From NCBI GenBank assembly GCA_012840395.1, contig DULL01000017.1:18941-82940 (forward strand): DNA of 64,000 nucleotides, read 5' to 3'. The DNA is from Clostridiaceae bacterium. GTDB lineage: Bacteria > Bacillota > Clostridia > Acetivibrionales > DULL01. The notes under the pieces were generated by a model. That model did no database searches and was not told the origin of the DNA. It saw only the letters and a program-made list of their open reading frames with translations. The position numbers and the translations under genes were made by a program. Shown piece by piece: positions 48,315 through 57,293 of the stretch; the first letter of the stretch is position 1, and each line of letters begins with the position of its first letter.

Positions 48315-48851
48315 ATGGATTCAGGTAATATAATATCCTATATTTTTAAAAGCCTTTTGTTTTTACTTGTATTTGGTTCAATATTGTTTTTAGCTTATAT
48401 AACTACCAGGCTATTGGCAGCAAAGGTCAATAACACCATGAAAGGCAGATATATGAGCATTATTGAAACCATAAGTTTAGGTATTGATAAAAAGCTTTAT
48501 CTTGTTAAGGTAAGCAATATGTTTATTCTGCTATCTTCAAGCGGTAAGAACCTGGAATTTATTACAGTTGTACCAGTAGAAAACTATGAAGAGAGCACAG
48601 AAGATCATTGGAGTTATAATACTGCGAAAACTACCAGTTCTCCTAATATAGTTAATATATCTGCTATTGCTGATATTATAAATAGAAATATTATGCGTAG
48701 TAAATCAGATATCAAAAGTAGCATTAACTTCAAATCCAACCTTAACAAGGTTAAAAAATCAATTAGCAGCATTGTTGGAAATAAGGCTAAGAACAACAAA
48801 GACATGGAAGATAGTAATGTAGAAGGGAAAACAAATGAAGAAAAAAAGTAA
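48315..48851 (+). CDS. fliO: flagellar biosynthesis protein FliO/FliZ
   Basis: This 178-residue protein has one membrane helix near residues 10-32 and a small cytoplasmic domain with the FliO pattern MSIIETISLGIDKKLYLVKV and FILLSSSGKNLEFI. A basic, Lys/Asn/Ser-rich tail follows. FliO aids assembly of the FliP pore. It overlaps fliP by 17 nt and has AAGGAG just before the ATG. The call rests on the core motif and on position between cheY and fliP. Confidence 0.85.
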   Translation: MDSGNIISYIFKSLLFLLVFGSILFLAYITTRLLAAKVNNTMKGRYMSIIETISLGIDKKLYLVKVSNMFILLSSSGKNLEFITVVPVENYEESTEDHWSYNTAKTTSSPNIVNISAIADIINRNIMRSKSDIKSSINFKSNLNKVKKSISSIVGNKAKNNKDMEDSNVEGKTNEEKK

Positions 48852-49608
48852 GTTTTTAGCAATATTTTTTTTGATATTGATATTTTTTATGTATACTGCC
48901 ACAGAAGTGTCAGCTGAACCTGTGCTGCCATTCAGAATTGAGTTTGGTAATGAAACATCCCCGGGTGGCAGTGAGGTTGCAGTAAGTATTCAGATTTTAA
49001 TTCTTCTGACTATTCTTTCTCTCTTACCGTCAATAGTAATTATGTTGACATCTTTTACAAGGACAATAATTGTATTGTCTTTTTTAAGAAATGCCATCGG
49101 TACACAGCAGATGCCTCCTAACCAGGTACTGATTGGTCTGGCATTGTTTATTACCCTCTTTATTATGGCGCCAATTGGACAGGAAATTAATAAAAATGCC
49201 TTAGAACCTTTTAATAAAGGAGAAATACAACAGCAGGAGGCTTTAGATGAGGCAACCAGGATAATTAAGAGATTTATGCTAAAACAATTCAAAAATGAAA
49301 GTGATCTTGAATTATTTGTTAACCTGGCCGGAATAGAAACACCCATTAGAGATCCCGAATCACTTCCTATGACAGTAGTAATACCCGCCTTTCTAATAAG
49401 CGAATTGACAATTGCTTTTAAAATGGGATTTTTGATATATATTCCTTTTCTTATTATAGACATGATTGTATCAAGCACCCTCATGTCTATGGGAATGATG
49501 ATGCTGCCTCCTGCCATGATATCACTCCCCTTTAAAATACTCCTTTTTATTATGGTAGGTGGATGGAGGCTGATTTCTGAAACAATTATAACCAGTTTTG
49601 TCAGGTAG
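48835..49608 (+). CDS. fliP: flagellar export gate protein FliP
   Basis: This 257-residue membrane protein has an N-terminal signal peptide (about residues 6-27). The FliP core follows: LTILSLLPSIVIMLTSFTRT, then FLRNAIGTQQMPPNQVLIGL and the last helices with MGMMMLPPAMISLPFKILLF. FliP forms the pentameric export pore with FliQ and FliR. The ATG lies within the fliO end, with AGAAGGG upstream. All expected segments are present. Confidence 0.95.
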   Translation: MKKKSKFLAIFFLILIFFMYTATEVSAEPVLPFRIEFGNETSPGGSEVAVSIQILILLTILSLLPSIVIMLTSFTRTIIVLSFLRNAIGTQQMPPNQVLIGLALFITLFIMAPIGQEINKNALEPFNKGEIQQQEALDEATRIIKRFMLKQFKNESDLELFVNLAGIETPIRDPESLPMTVVIPAFLISELTIAFKMGFLIYIPFLIIDMIVSSTLMSMGMMMLPPAMISLPFKILLFIMVGGWRLISETIITSFVR

Positions 49609-49616
49609 GTGGAAGA

Positions 49617-49886
49617 ATGGATCAGGGAACAGTTATTAACTTGGCTCAAAATGCAATATTAACCATACTAATTGTGTCGGCTCCTATACTGGGATTAAGC
49701 TTGATAGTAGGTCTGGCTGTCAGTGTTTTTCAAGCCGCCACCCAGATACATGAACAGACTTTATCATTTGTTCCGAAAATATTGGCTGTTATTTTATCAG
49801 TAGCCGTTTTTGGGGCATGGATATTGAAAAAATTAATAGAATATACCCAACATCTCTATGGAAGTATTAATCAATTAATTAAATAA
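49617..49886 (+). CDS. fliQ: flagellar export gate protein FliQ
   Basis: This 89-residue protein has two membrane helices around LIVGLAVSVFQAATQIHEQT, the family signature, with FVPKILAVILSV after it. FliQ packs around FliP in the export gate. The ATG follows AGGTGGAAGA 8 nt after the fliP stop. Confidence 0.95.
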   Translation: MDQGTVINLAQNAILTILIVSAPILGLSLIVGLAVSVFQAATQIHEQTLSFVPKILAVILSVAVFGAWILKKLIEYTQHLYGSINQLIK

Positions 49887-49909
49887 TTTTTAAAGGAGTG
49901 AGAAAAATA

Positions 49910-50698
49910 TTGGAGGTCCTTCTTGAAGTTGCACTGGAAAACTTCATATTTTTTCTCGTAATACTTGTAAGAATAACGGGATTATTTGTTGCTGCTCCTG
50001 TATTTGGAAGAAATAATATTCCAATGAGACTTAAAGTAGGTTTTTCCTTTTTTCTTGCTCTGATATTCACCAATATTGTTGACAGGTCTGAAGTATTCGT
50101 AAACAGCAGTGTCTTTGAATTCTTTTTGATTTTAATTAAAGAATTCTTAATTGGAATTATAATTGGGTATGTATCTTTTTTGTTTTTTACTTCAATATAT
50201 CTAACAGGACAGATAATAGACATGCAGATTGGTTTTTCAATGGCTAATATTTATGATCCTGCCAGCAATATTCAGATCCCTTTAACCGCGAATTTTTATT
50301 TTATAATGAGCACTGTGGTTTTTCTTATTATAAGAGGTCATCATTTATTAATTCAGGGAATTTTTGAAAGTTACAAGAGTATCCCTATAGGAAGGGCAAT
50401 TATAGACAGCAGTCTTACAGAGATATTTGTTGAAATTTTCGGCAGTATCTTTGTAACCGGTTTTAAAATTGCTGCTCCCGTTACAGTATCCATTCTTATT
50501 GTTGACTTGTTCTTAGGGATATTATCAAAAACTGTACCCCAACTGAACGTTTTCATAGTGGGTATGCCTTTAAAAATATTCTTAGGACTGGCATTAGTTA
50601 TGATAACAATACCTGCTTTCATACTGTTGCTGGATGGCTTATTTAATGATATGTGGAGTATAGTTCTTCGTTTTATAAGGGAGATGGGAAATGGATAG
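49910..50698 (+). CDS. fliR: flagellar export gate protein FliR
   Basis: This 262-residue membrane protein has about six hydrophobic segments. Typical motifs are ILVRITGLFVAAPVFGRNNI at the start and GQIIDMQIGFSMANIYDP in the middle. FliR completes the FliPQR gate. I favour the TTG at 49910 because the GTG at 49898 lies inside the AAAGGAG SD; the latter would add four residues. Its end overlaps flhB by 8 nt. Confidence 0.92.
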   Translation: MEVLLEVALENFIFFLVILVRITGLFVAAPVFGRNNIPMRLKVGFSFFLALIFTNIVDRSEVFVNSSVFEFFLILIKEFLIGIIIGYVSFLFFTSIYLTGQIIDMQIGFSMANIYDPASNIQIPLTANFYFIMSTVVFLIIRGHHLLIQGIFESYKSIPIGRAIIDSSLTEIFVEIFGSIFVTGFKIAAPVTVSILIVDLFLGILSKTVPQLNVFIVGMPLKIFLGLALVMITIPAFILLLDGLFNDMWSIVLRFIREMGNG

Positions 50699-51812
50699 CG
50701 TGAAAAAAGACTTAATAGTTATGAATCTTCAGCTTTTTGCAGGAGATAAAGATAGTAAAACTGAAAAAGCTACTCCTAAAAAGAGAAAAGATGTAAGGAA
50801 AAAAGGTCAGGTTTTTCAAAGCAGGGAGATTGCCGGAGCTATAGTCTTATTAGGTATCTTTGCAGTTTTAAAATTAACAGGGGGATTCATATATGCAAAC
50901 GTGAGTAATTATCTGGTGAAATTAGTTTCAGTTTATCCAATGCAGAATGATTTGTTTTCCGAAGCCTTCCTCCGTAAGCTCTACCTGGAAACAATAGTTT
51001 TTCTTGCGAAAGTATTGCTTCCTATTCTGGGGACTGGGCTTGTGGCAGGACTTGCAATTGGCTACGGACAGGTGGGCTTCCTGTTTTCCTCTGAATCGAT
51101 GATGTTTAAGTTTAGCAGAATAAACCCAATAAACGGAATTAAAAGAATGCTTTCATCGAGTGGTCTTGTTGAACTGTTAAAGTCCGTTATCAAGATTATA
51201 ATTATAGGTTATGTATCCTATTCATTTTTGATGTCCGAAGCCAATAACATTCTGAATCTTATGGATAATGACATTAAAGCAATCTCTGCTTATATCATAA
51301 ATACTTTGATTAATGCCGCCTTCAGAGTATGCATCGTATTATTGGCCTTTGGAATAATTGATTACTTATATCAATGGTGGGAATATGAAAGAAGCATAAT
51401 GATGTCAAAAGAAGAAATAAAAGAAGAATTTAAGCAGACTGAGGGCAACCCCACAACCAGATCCAGAATCAGGCAGAAGCAAAGGCAGATTTCTTCCAGG
51501 AGGATGCTTCATTCAGTTCCCAAGGCTGATGTAGTTGTTGTAAACCCTACTCATATAGCAGTTGCCATAAAATATGACCCAAAGATAGCGGATGCTCCCG
51601 TAGTAACTGCAAAAGGCCAGGGCTATTTGGCTTTAAGGATAAAGGAAATTGCCGAGGAAAATGATGTATATATTGTTGAAAATAAGCCTCTTGCAAGAAC
51701 GCTATATGAAACTGTTGAAATAGATCAGGCCATACCTCCTGAATTGTATCAGGCTGTAGCCGAAATTCTGGCTTTTGTATACAGATTGAAGAATGATAAG
51801 ATCAAGGGGTGA
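50691..51812 (+). CDS. flhB: flagellar export specificity switch protein FlhB
   Basis: This 373-residue protein has four membrane helices and the cytoplasmic autocleavage domain with VVVNPTHIAVAIKYD, where the NPTH loop is cut. The N-terminal EKATPKKRKDVRKKGQVFQS and the MLSSSGLVELLKSVIKI segment are conserved. FlhB responds to FliK by switching from rod/hook to filament export. GGGAGATGGG inside fliR precedes its ATG. flhA follows 12 nt later. Confidence 0.95.
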   Translation: MDSVKKDLIVMNLQLFAGDKDSKTEKATPKKRKDVRKKGQVFQSREIAGAIVLLGIFAVLKLTGGFIYANVSNYLVKLVSVYPMQNDLFSEAFLRKLYLETIVFLAKVLLPILGTGLVAGLAIGYGQVGFLFSSESMMFKFSRINPINGIKRMLSSSGLVELLKSVIKIIIIGYVSYSFLMSEANNILNLMDNDIKAISAYIINTLINAAFRVCIVLLAFGIIDYLYQWWEYERSIMMSKEEIKEEFKQTEGNPTTRSRIRQKQRQISSRRMLHSVPKADVVVVNPTHIAVAIKYDPKIADAPVVTAKGQGYLALRIKEIAEENDVYIVENKPLARTLYETVEIDQAIPPELYQAVAEILAFVYRLKNDKIKG

Positions 51813-51824
51813 TTATGTTAATAA

Positions 51825-53849
51825 ATGAGGTTTAAAGATTCATCTGTTCCAATTATTTTTATAGCAATTATTTTAACTTTTATAATACCTGTACCGGAAT
51901 TATTGCTGGATATACTTCTGGCTATTAATGTAATAGTAACGGCTATTATCCTCATAAATACATTTTTTATGAAGGAATCCCTGGAGTTTTCCATATTTCC
52001 TTCTTTATTGGTCATCATAACTTTATACAGGCTTTCCTTAAATATTGCATCAACCAAACTGATATTAGGCAAAGGATCAGCCGGAAGAGTAATAGAAAGT
52101 TTCGGAAGATTTGTAGGTGGAGGAGATTTAGTTGTAGGATTTATAATATTCTTTATGGTCATGATTGTTAACTTTCTTGTCATAACAAAAGGATCAGAGA
52201 GAGTTGCTGAAGTTGCGGCAAGATTCACTCTGGACGCAATGCCTGGCAAGCAGATGGCAATAGATGCGGACCTTAATGCAGGGTTAATAAATGAAACAAT
52301 TGCTAAGGAAAGACGTAAAAAAATTCAGCAGGAAGCTGATTTTTACGGAGCCATGGATGGAGCTACAAAATTTGTAAAAAACGATGCCATAGCAGGAATT
52401 ATAACCACCTTTCTGAATATTATAGGAGGATTAATTGTTGGTATAGTCATGAGGCATGAAGACTTAAATTATGCCTTGGAAACATATACCATACTTACTA
52501 TTGGTGACGGACTGGTGAGCCAGATTCCTGCTCTTATGCTTTCTACCGCAACAAGTTTTATTGTAACAAGGGCAGCATCGGAAACCAACATAAGCCAGGA
52601 CTTTTTGAGCCAATTATTTACTAATTCAAAAGTACTTATTATAACATCAATATTATGTTTTTCACTTGCCTTTATACTATCTCCGGTTCCTTTTATACTG
52701 CTGGGTGGAATATTGCTGTATTTAGGCTGGCTTCTGAAACAAAAGGAAAAAGTAAGCCTTTAAGAAGCTGATACACAAGTTGAAGAAAAAGAAATAGAAG
52801 AAATAAGAAAACCAGAAAATGTAGTATCTCTACTCAAAGTAGATCCAATTGAGCTGGAATTCGGTTACGCTATAATCCCATTGGCTGATGTGAATCAGGG
52901 TGGAGACTTGCTGGACAGGGTTGTTATGATAAGAAGGCAACTGGCTCTTGAGTTGGGAATGATTGTACCTATAATAAGACTTAGAGATAATATTCAATTA
53001 AGCCCAAATGAATATGTTATTAAAATAAAAGGTGTTGAAGTGGCAAGAGGTGAATTATTGATAGACCATTATCTTGCAATGAATGCAGGAGTGGAAGATG
53101 AAGCCCTGGATGGTATAAAAACTTTTGAGCCTGCATTTGGCCTTCCTGCTTTATGGATCAGCGAAGCCAACAGAGATAAAGCAGAAGTTTTGGGTTACAC
53201 GGTAGTGGATCCTCCATCGGTAATTGCTACGCACCTTACAGAAATTATTAAGAGATATTCCCATAAACTTCTCGGAAGACAAGAGGTGCAGACTCTCATC
53301 GATAACGTAAAACAGGATTATCCTGCTGTGGTGGAGGAATTAATTCCAAAACTCATGTCTGTTGGAGAAGTGCAAAAGGTGCTTGCAAACCTTCTCAAAG
53401 AAGGAGTATCCATAAGAGATATGGTTACTATACTGGAAGCATTGGCTGACTATGCCGGAATTACCCGTGATACAGACATACTTACAGAATATGTAAGGCA
53501 AGAATTAGGTACATCAATCTCCAATAAATACTTGAATGATGGGAAATACATAGTTATTACTCTTGATCCTAACCTTGAACAATTGATTATGGAATCGGTA
53601 AAGAAAACAGAAACAGGCTCATACCTGACTCTTCAGCCGGGTGAAATAAATAAGATTATAGATAGTCTTACAAAACAAGTACAAAAATTGGCTGAAAAAG
53701 GCCTACAGCCTGTTGTTCTCTCATCTCCGGTGGTAAGGTTGTACTTTAAGCGTCTTACTGAACAAGTTTTGCCGGGGCTTGTGGTTTTATCCTATGAGGA
53801 GATTAATCCCGGAACTGAAGTACAATCTCTTGGTATGGTTAGTATATAA
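51825..53849 (+). pseudogene. flhA: flagellar export protein FlhA, interrupted by one in-frame TAA
   Basis: The frame reads as complete FlhA (674 codons plus stop; the family has about 680) except for TAA at 52761-52763. Codons 1-312 give the whole membrane domain, with FHIPEP-region motifs such as [20 protein letters not shown]. After the TAA the same frame continues without any shift through the linker (EADTQVEEKEIEEIRKP) and the full cytoplasmic domain to the natural end at 53849. The first possible restart, a TTG at 52881, has no SD and would cut into the cytoplasmic domain. FlhA is essential for flagellar export, so the strain may be non-motile, may suppress the stop, or the base may be wrong. 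Start ATG at 51825 is 12 nt after flhB. Confidence 0.9.
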
Positions 53850-53877
53850 GAATAATCAGTTAACTTGAATTATTCTT
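53848..53877 (+). other. hairpin between flhA and flhF
   Basis: AAGAATAAT (53848-53856) and ATTATTCTT (53869-53877) form a perfect 9-bp stem overlapping the flhA stop. There is no strong T-tract, and the operon continues, so it may be a processing or partial-termination site. Confidence 0.4.
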
Positions 53878-53948
53878 AGTAATATACTTAGAAGTATACA
53901 AATAAAAAAACATTTACATAAAAAATGGTTGTTGGTTTGGAGGTAGCC

Positions 53949-55094
53949 ATGATAATAAAGAGGTATATAGGCAACAACACCCAGGAAGCGATTATGAAGA
54001 TGAAAGCAGACTTAGGTGCTGATTCGCTAATCTTAAATACAAAGAAAGTTCGGAAGAAGGGTTTCTTAAATTACTTCAAAAAACCTATGGTTGAAGTATT
54101 GGCTGCGGTTGACGATAATAATATTAAAACTTCACAAAACAATAAAGAGGATGTTAAGGATTCAACATCTGAACGTACTGATATTGTTGAATTAAATAAA
54201 AAAGTAAGAAGCATGGAGGCTTTACTCAATAAAATCGGGGAGAAGCTGGAATTATCTGGTGCTTTTTTATCTAACAACGTGAAAAGTGAGGATGAAACAA
54301 GTATTTCCTCCAAAACCCTTAAAACTTTTTATAACAATCTCATAAATAATGAAGTTAGCGAAGAATATGCATGTAAAATTATTGAAGATACTCGCAATTT
54401 AATTAAAGAAAATGCCAGTATAAATGAAATAGTTTCAGCAATGAAAAGCGTGATTTCAAGTATTTTGGGCAAACCTTCATTAATTAATTACGAATCAGGC
54501 GGAAAACCAAGAGTAGTAATTTTTGTAGGACCTACTGGTGTTGGGAAAACTACGACGTTGGCAAAAATAGCTGCCAATCTTATGCTAATTGAAGGAAAAA
54601 AAGTCGGTTTAATTACAGCTGATACTTACAGGATAGCTGCTGTTGAACAATTAAGGACATATGCGCAAATTTTAAGTCTCCCTGTTTCAGTTATTTATTC
54701 CTGTGATGAGATAGCAGAAGCAATTAAAAATTACGGAGATAAAGATATAGTTCTTGTTGATACAGCAGGAAGAGGGCATAGAAATAAAACACAAATGGAA
54801 GAACTGAAACAGCTTTTAGAAATATCACAACCGGATGAAGTATATCTTGTTCTGGGCATGAACACGAGTATGCGCACCTGTAAGGAAATAATTAAAAACT
54901 ATGACTTTTTAAAAGATTACAAGTTAATTTTCACAAAAGCTGATGAAACTTCAGCATACGGTATTATTTTAAATACAAGGATAGCAACCGGAAAAAGCCT
55001 TTCTTATATATCAAATGGCCAGAATGTACCAGATGATATTGAGGTGGCCGATATTGAAATGATAATAAAAAATCTTATAGGGAGTATTAGCTAG
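53949..55094 (+). CDS. flhF: flagellar biosynthesis GTPase FlhF
   Basis: This 381-residue SRP-type GTPase helps place flagella. It has a basic N-terminal domain (IIKRYIGNNTQEAIMKMKAD), a variable linker and the NG domain. The G1 loop is FVGPTGVGKTTTLAKIAANL, followed by ITADTYRIAAVEQLRTYA and VDTAGRGHRNKTQM. The ATG at 53949 has GGAGG 6 nt upstream; an open-frame ATG eight codons earlier has none. It is followed 3 nt later by its partner flhG. Confidence 0.95.
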   Translation: MIIKRYIGNNTQEAIMKMKADLGADSLILNTKKVRKKGFLNYFKKPMVEVLAAVDDNNIKTSQNNKEDVKDSTSERTDIVELNKKVRSMEALLNKIGEKLELSGAFLSNNVKSEDETSISSKTLKTFYNNLINNEVSEEYACKIIEDTRNLIKENASINEIVSAMKSVISSILGKPSLINYESGGKPRVVIFVGPTGVGKTTTLAKIAANLMLIEGKKVGLITADTYRIAAVEQLRTYAQILSLPVSVIYSCDEIAEAIKNYGDKDIVLVDTAGRGHRNKTQMEELKQLLEISQPDEVYLVLGMNTSMRTCKEIIKNYDFLKDYKLIFTKADETSAYGIILNTRIATGKSLSYISNGQNVPDDIEVADIEMIIKNLIGSIS

Positions 55095-55097
55095 ACA

Positions 55098-56006
55098 ATG
55101 GATCAGGCTGAAAGATTAAGACAAATAATAAACAATATTAAAATTAAACAAGGCATAGTTTCAAAGGAAAATCCTAATTACCTGAAGAAGTCTGCCACAA
55201 AGATTATTACAATTACCAGTGGAAAGGGTGGTGTCGGAAAGACCAACATTACAGTAAATCTTGCAATAGCACTTGGAGAACTGGGTAAAAAGGTTATTAT
55301 ACTTGATGCAGATTTAGGATTGTCTAATATTGAGGTATTACTTGGTATAGCCCCGCAATATACTCTGGGAGATATAATATACAATAATAAAAGTATCTTC
55401 GATGTAATAACCACCGGACCTAATAATATAAGATTTATTTCTGGAGGATCCGGGGCAGATGTACTTGTAAAACTCAACAAAGAAGTTCTGGACAGATTTA
55501 TTTTAAATATTGGAATGCTTGATAAAATAGCAGACATTATTCTTATTGATACCGGGGCTGGGTTGTCAGATAGTGTAACAAGTTTTATAATGGCAGCAGA
55601 CGAAGTAATCCTTGTTACAACCCCTGAACCAACATCATTAACAGATGCCTATGCTTTAATAAAAACTGTCATTACCAAAGACAGAAACAAGAAAATAAAT
55701 TTAATTGTAAACAAGGCTGAAGATGAAAGAGAAGCAAAGGATATAATTAATAAGATTTCGCTTGTTGTTAATAGGTTCCTGGGAGTAAAATTAAATCCGC
55801 TGGGGTTTATTTTGCAAGACCAGGCTGTTGTAAAATCGGTCAAGCAGCAAAATCCTTTTTACATGAAATATCCAAATAGCGATGCAACAAAAAGCATTAA
55901 AGATATTTCAAAAAAGATCGTTGAAAACGATGAACAAGGATTTTCTGAAGGTGGTTTTGGAATAAAAGTATTTTTTAATAAGCTTATAGGATTTATGAGG
56001 GGTTAG
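55098..56006 (+). CDS. flhG: flagellar number regulator FlhG (MinD-like ATPase)
   Basis: This 302-residue ParA/MinD ATPase has the N-terminal FlhF-activating helix with Gln (MDQAERLRQIINNIKIKQ), the deviant Walker A ITSGKGGVGKTNITVNLAIA, and VIILDADLGLSNIEVLLG. FlhG stimulates FlhF GTPase activity and limits flagellum number. It lies directly between flhF and the PilZ gene. The SD before the ATG is weak, suggesting coupling to flhF. Confidence 0.94.
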   Translation: MDQAERLRQIINNIKIKQGIVSKENPNYLKKSATKIITITSGKGGVGKTNITVNLAIALGELGKKVIILDADLGLSNIEVLLGIAPQYTLGDIIYNNKSIFDVITTGPNNIRFISGGSGADVLVKLNKEVLDRFILNIGMLDKIADIILIDTGAGLSDSVTSFIMAADEVILVTTPEPTSLTDAYALIKTVITKDRNKKINLIVNKAEDEREAKDIINKISLVVNRFLGVKLNPLGFILQDQAVVKSVKQQNPFYMKYPNSDATKSIKDISKKIVENDEQGFSEGGFGIKVFFNKLIGFMRG

Positions 56007-56010
56007 ATAC

Positions 56011-56682
56011 ATGAAAATAAAAGATATCAAAACCGGAACAAAATTAAGCTTAGAAGTATTTAATCAATTAGATGAAAAAATCCAGGATAATCTTATCAGT
56101 CAATTTGAATCCCTTGTAGGCAATGACAGAATAATTATTTATGCCCCTATTACAAAAGGCAAATTATTTCCTATACATATTGGCTGGACCATTAATGTTA
56201 TGTTTTTTAATGATGAAAATTTATATAGGTTTCAGGCAAAAGTTATAAATAGATTCACTGTAAATAATATTCCTTTTTTAGAGGCGGTCGTCACCAGTAG
56301 CATAGAAAGGATCCAGAGAAGAGCATATTTTAGGCTACAATGCTTTATACCAGTTGAATACAGAGTTTTTTCCAAGGACAATAATGATGAAGAAACACCA
56401 TTTAAAAAATGCGTGGCAATAAATATAAGCGGAAGTGGCTTATGCCTCAAGATGAAAGAAGAGTTAAATATTGACGATATTATTGAATGCAAGTTTGTTA
56501 TTAATAAAAGAGAATTAAAACCAATCTGTCAGGTAGTAAGGGTAGAGTCAGAGATTGCTGATTTTCACTTTGGTTATATGATTGGAACAAAGTTTATTAA
56601 ATTATCCAAGCAGGATGTGGATAGAATTGTTTCATTTATTTTTAAAGAACAAATAAAATTAAGAAGAAAAGGGTTGATATAA
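56011..56682 (+). CDS. YcgR-type PilZ c-di-GMP-binding protein
   Basis: This 223-residue protein has an N-terminal YcgR_2-like beta domain and a C-terminal PilZ domain. The c-di-GMP motifs are intact: RRAYFRLQ (RxxxR) and NISGSG ([D/N]xSxxG). YcgR-type proteins brake the motor or stator when c-di-GMP is high. AGGGGTTAGATAC just upstream gives the SD. The stop codon is immediately followed, in the same frame, by the cheB domain with no ATG. Confidence 0.88.
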   Translation: MKIKDIKTGTKLSLEVFNQLDEKIQDNLISQFESLVGNDRIIIYAPITKGKLFPIHIGWTINVMFFNDENLYRFQAKVINRFTVNNIPFLEAVVTSSIERIQRRAYFRLQCFIPVEYRVFSKDNNDEETPFKKCVAINISGSGLCLKMKEELNIDDIIECKFVINKRELKPICQVVRVESEIADFHFGYMIGTKFIKLSKQDVDRIVSFIFKEQIKLRRKGLI

Positions 56683-57288
56683 ATAGAAAAAGAAGCTTTA
56701 AACAATATCAGATACTTTTTAGCCATAGGTGTATCTACCGGAGGACCTGGTGCTCTTCAAAAAGTAATACCGGCCATACCGGAAGATATACCAGCAGCAA
56801 TTCTTATTTCGCAGCACATGCCAAAGGGGTTTACAAAAACACTTGCAGATAGATTAGATAAAATCAGCAAATTATCGGTAAAGGAAGGTGAAGATAATGA
56901 AATTATCAAAGAAGGTACAGTATATATTTCACCTGGAGATAAAAATATGGCTGTTGAGAAATCACCTGGGGGAGTCTACAGGATAAAACTGAATTCGGAA
57001 ACAGGAAAATACAGATATAGACCTTCCGTGGACTATATGCTTGAATCTTTGTCCAATACAGGACACAAAGGAATAATAGCTGTTATAATGACAGGCATGG
57101 GTAAAGACGGATCAGAAGGAATTGTAAAAATAAAAGAAAAAAATGGAGGGTACATTATAGCACAAGATGAAAAATCCTGTGTTGTATTTGGTATGCCAAA
57201 AGCAGCAATTGAAACAGGAGTAGTTGATTCTGTGGCCCCACTTGCCGATATATCTAGTGAGATATTAAAATTTATATATAAATGGTGA
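56683..57288 (+). CDS. cheB: stand-alone CheB methylesterase domain with apparent ATA start
   Basis: In the same frame as the preceding PilZ gene, right after its TAA, 201 codons encode a complete CheB catalytic domain: Ser in AIGVSTGGPGAL, His in ISQHMPKG, and Asp in MTGMGKDGSEG. CheB removes methyl groups from chemoreceptors. The usual N-terminal REC domain is absent. Between the PilZ stop and the catalytic Ser there is no ATG, GTG or TTG. The codon at 56683 is ATA, 9 nt after an AAAAGGG SD, exactly where an ATG would be expected. A start at the internal ATG 56818 would remove the catalytic Ser. Either ATA is used, or the gene was inactivated by one substitution, or the base is an error. 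Confidence 0.85.
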   Translation: MEKEALNNIRYFLAIGVSTGGPGALQKVIPAIPEDIPAAILISQHMPKGFTKTLADRLDKISKLSVKEGEDNEIIKEGTVYISPGDKNMAVEKSPGGVYRIKLNSETGKYRYRPSVDYMLESLSNTGHKGIIAVIMTGMGKDGSEGIVKIKEKNGGYIIAQDEKSCVVFGMPKAAIETGVVDSVAPLADISSEILKFIYKW

Positions 57289-57293
57289 TAAAC

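Noticed and set aside
52881..53849. Separate gene encoding the FlhA cytoplasmic domain from TTG 52881
   Set aside because: No SD, and it would start inside the cytoplasmic domain while the same frame is open back to the TAA; better read as the second part of interrupted flhA.
56818..57288. cheB starting at the internal ATG 56818
   Set aside because: This would remove the catalytic Ser and His segments; the coding similarity clearly extends upstream to 56683.
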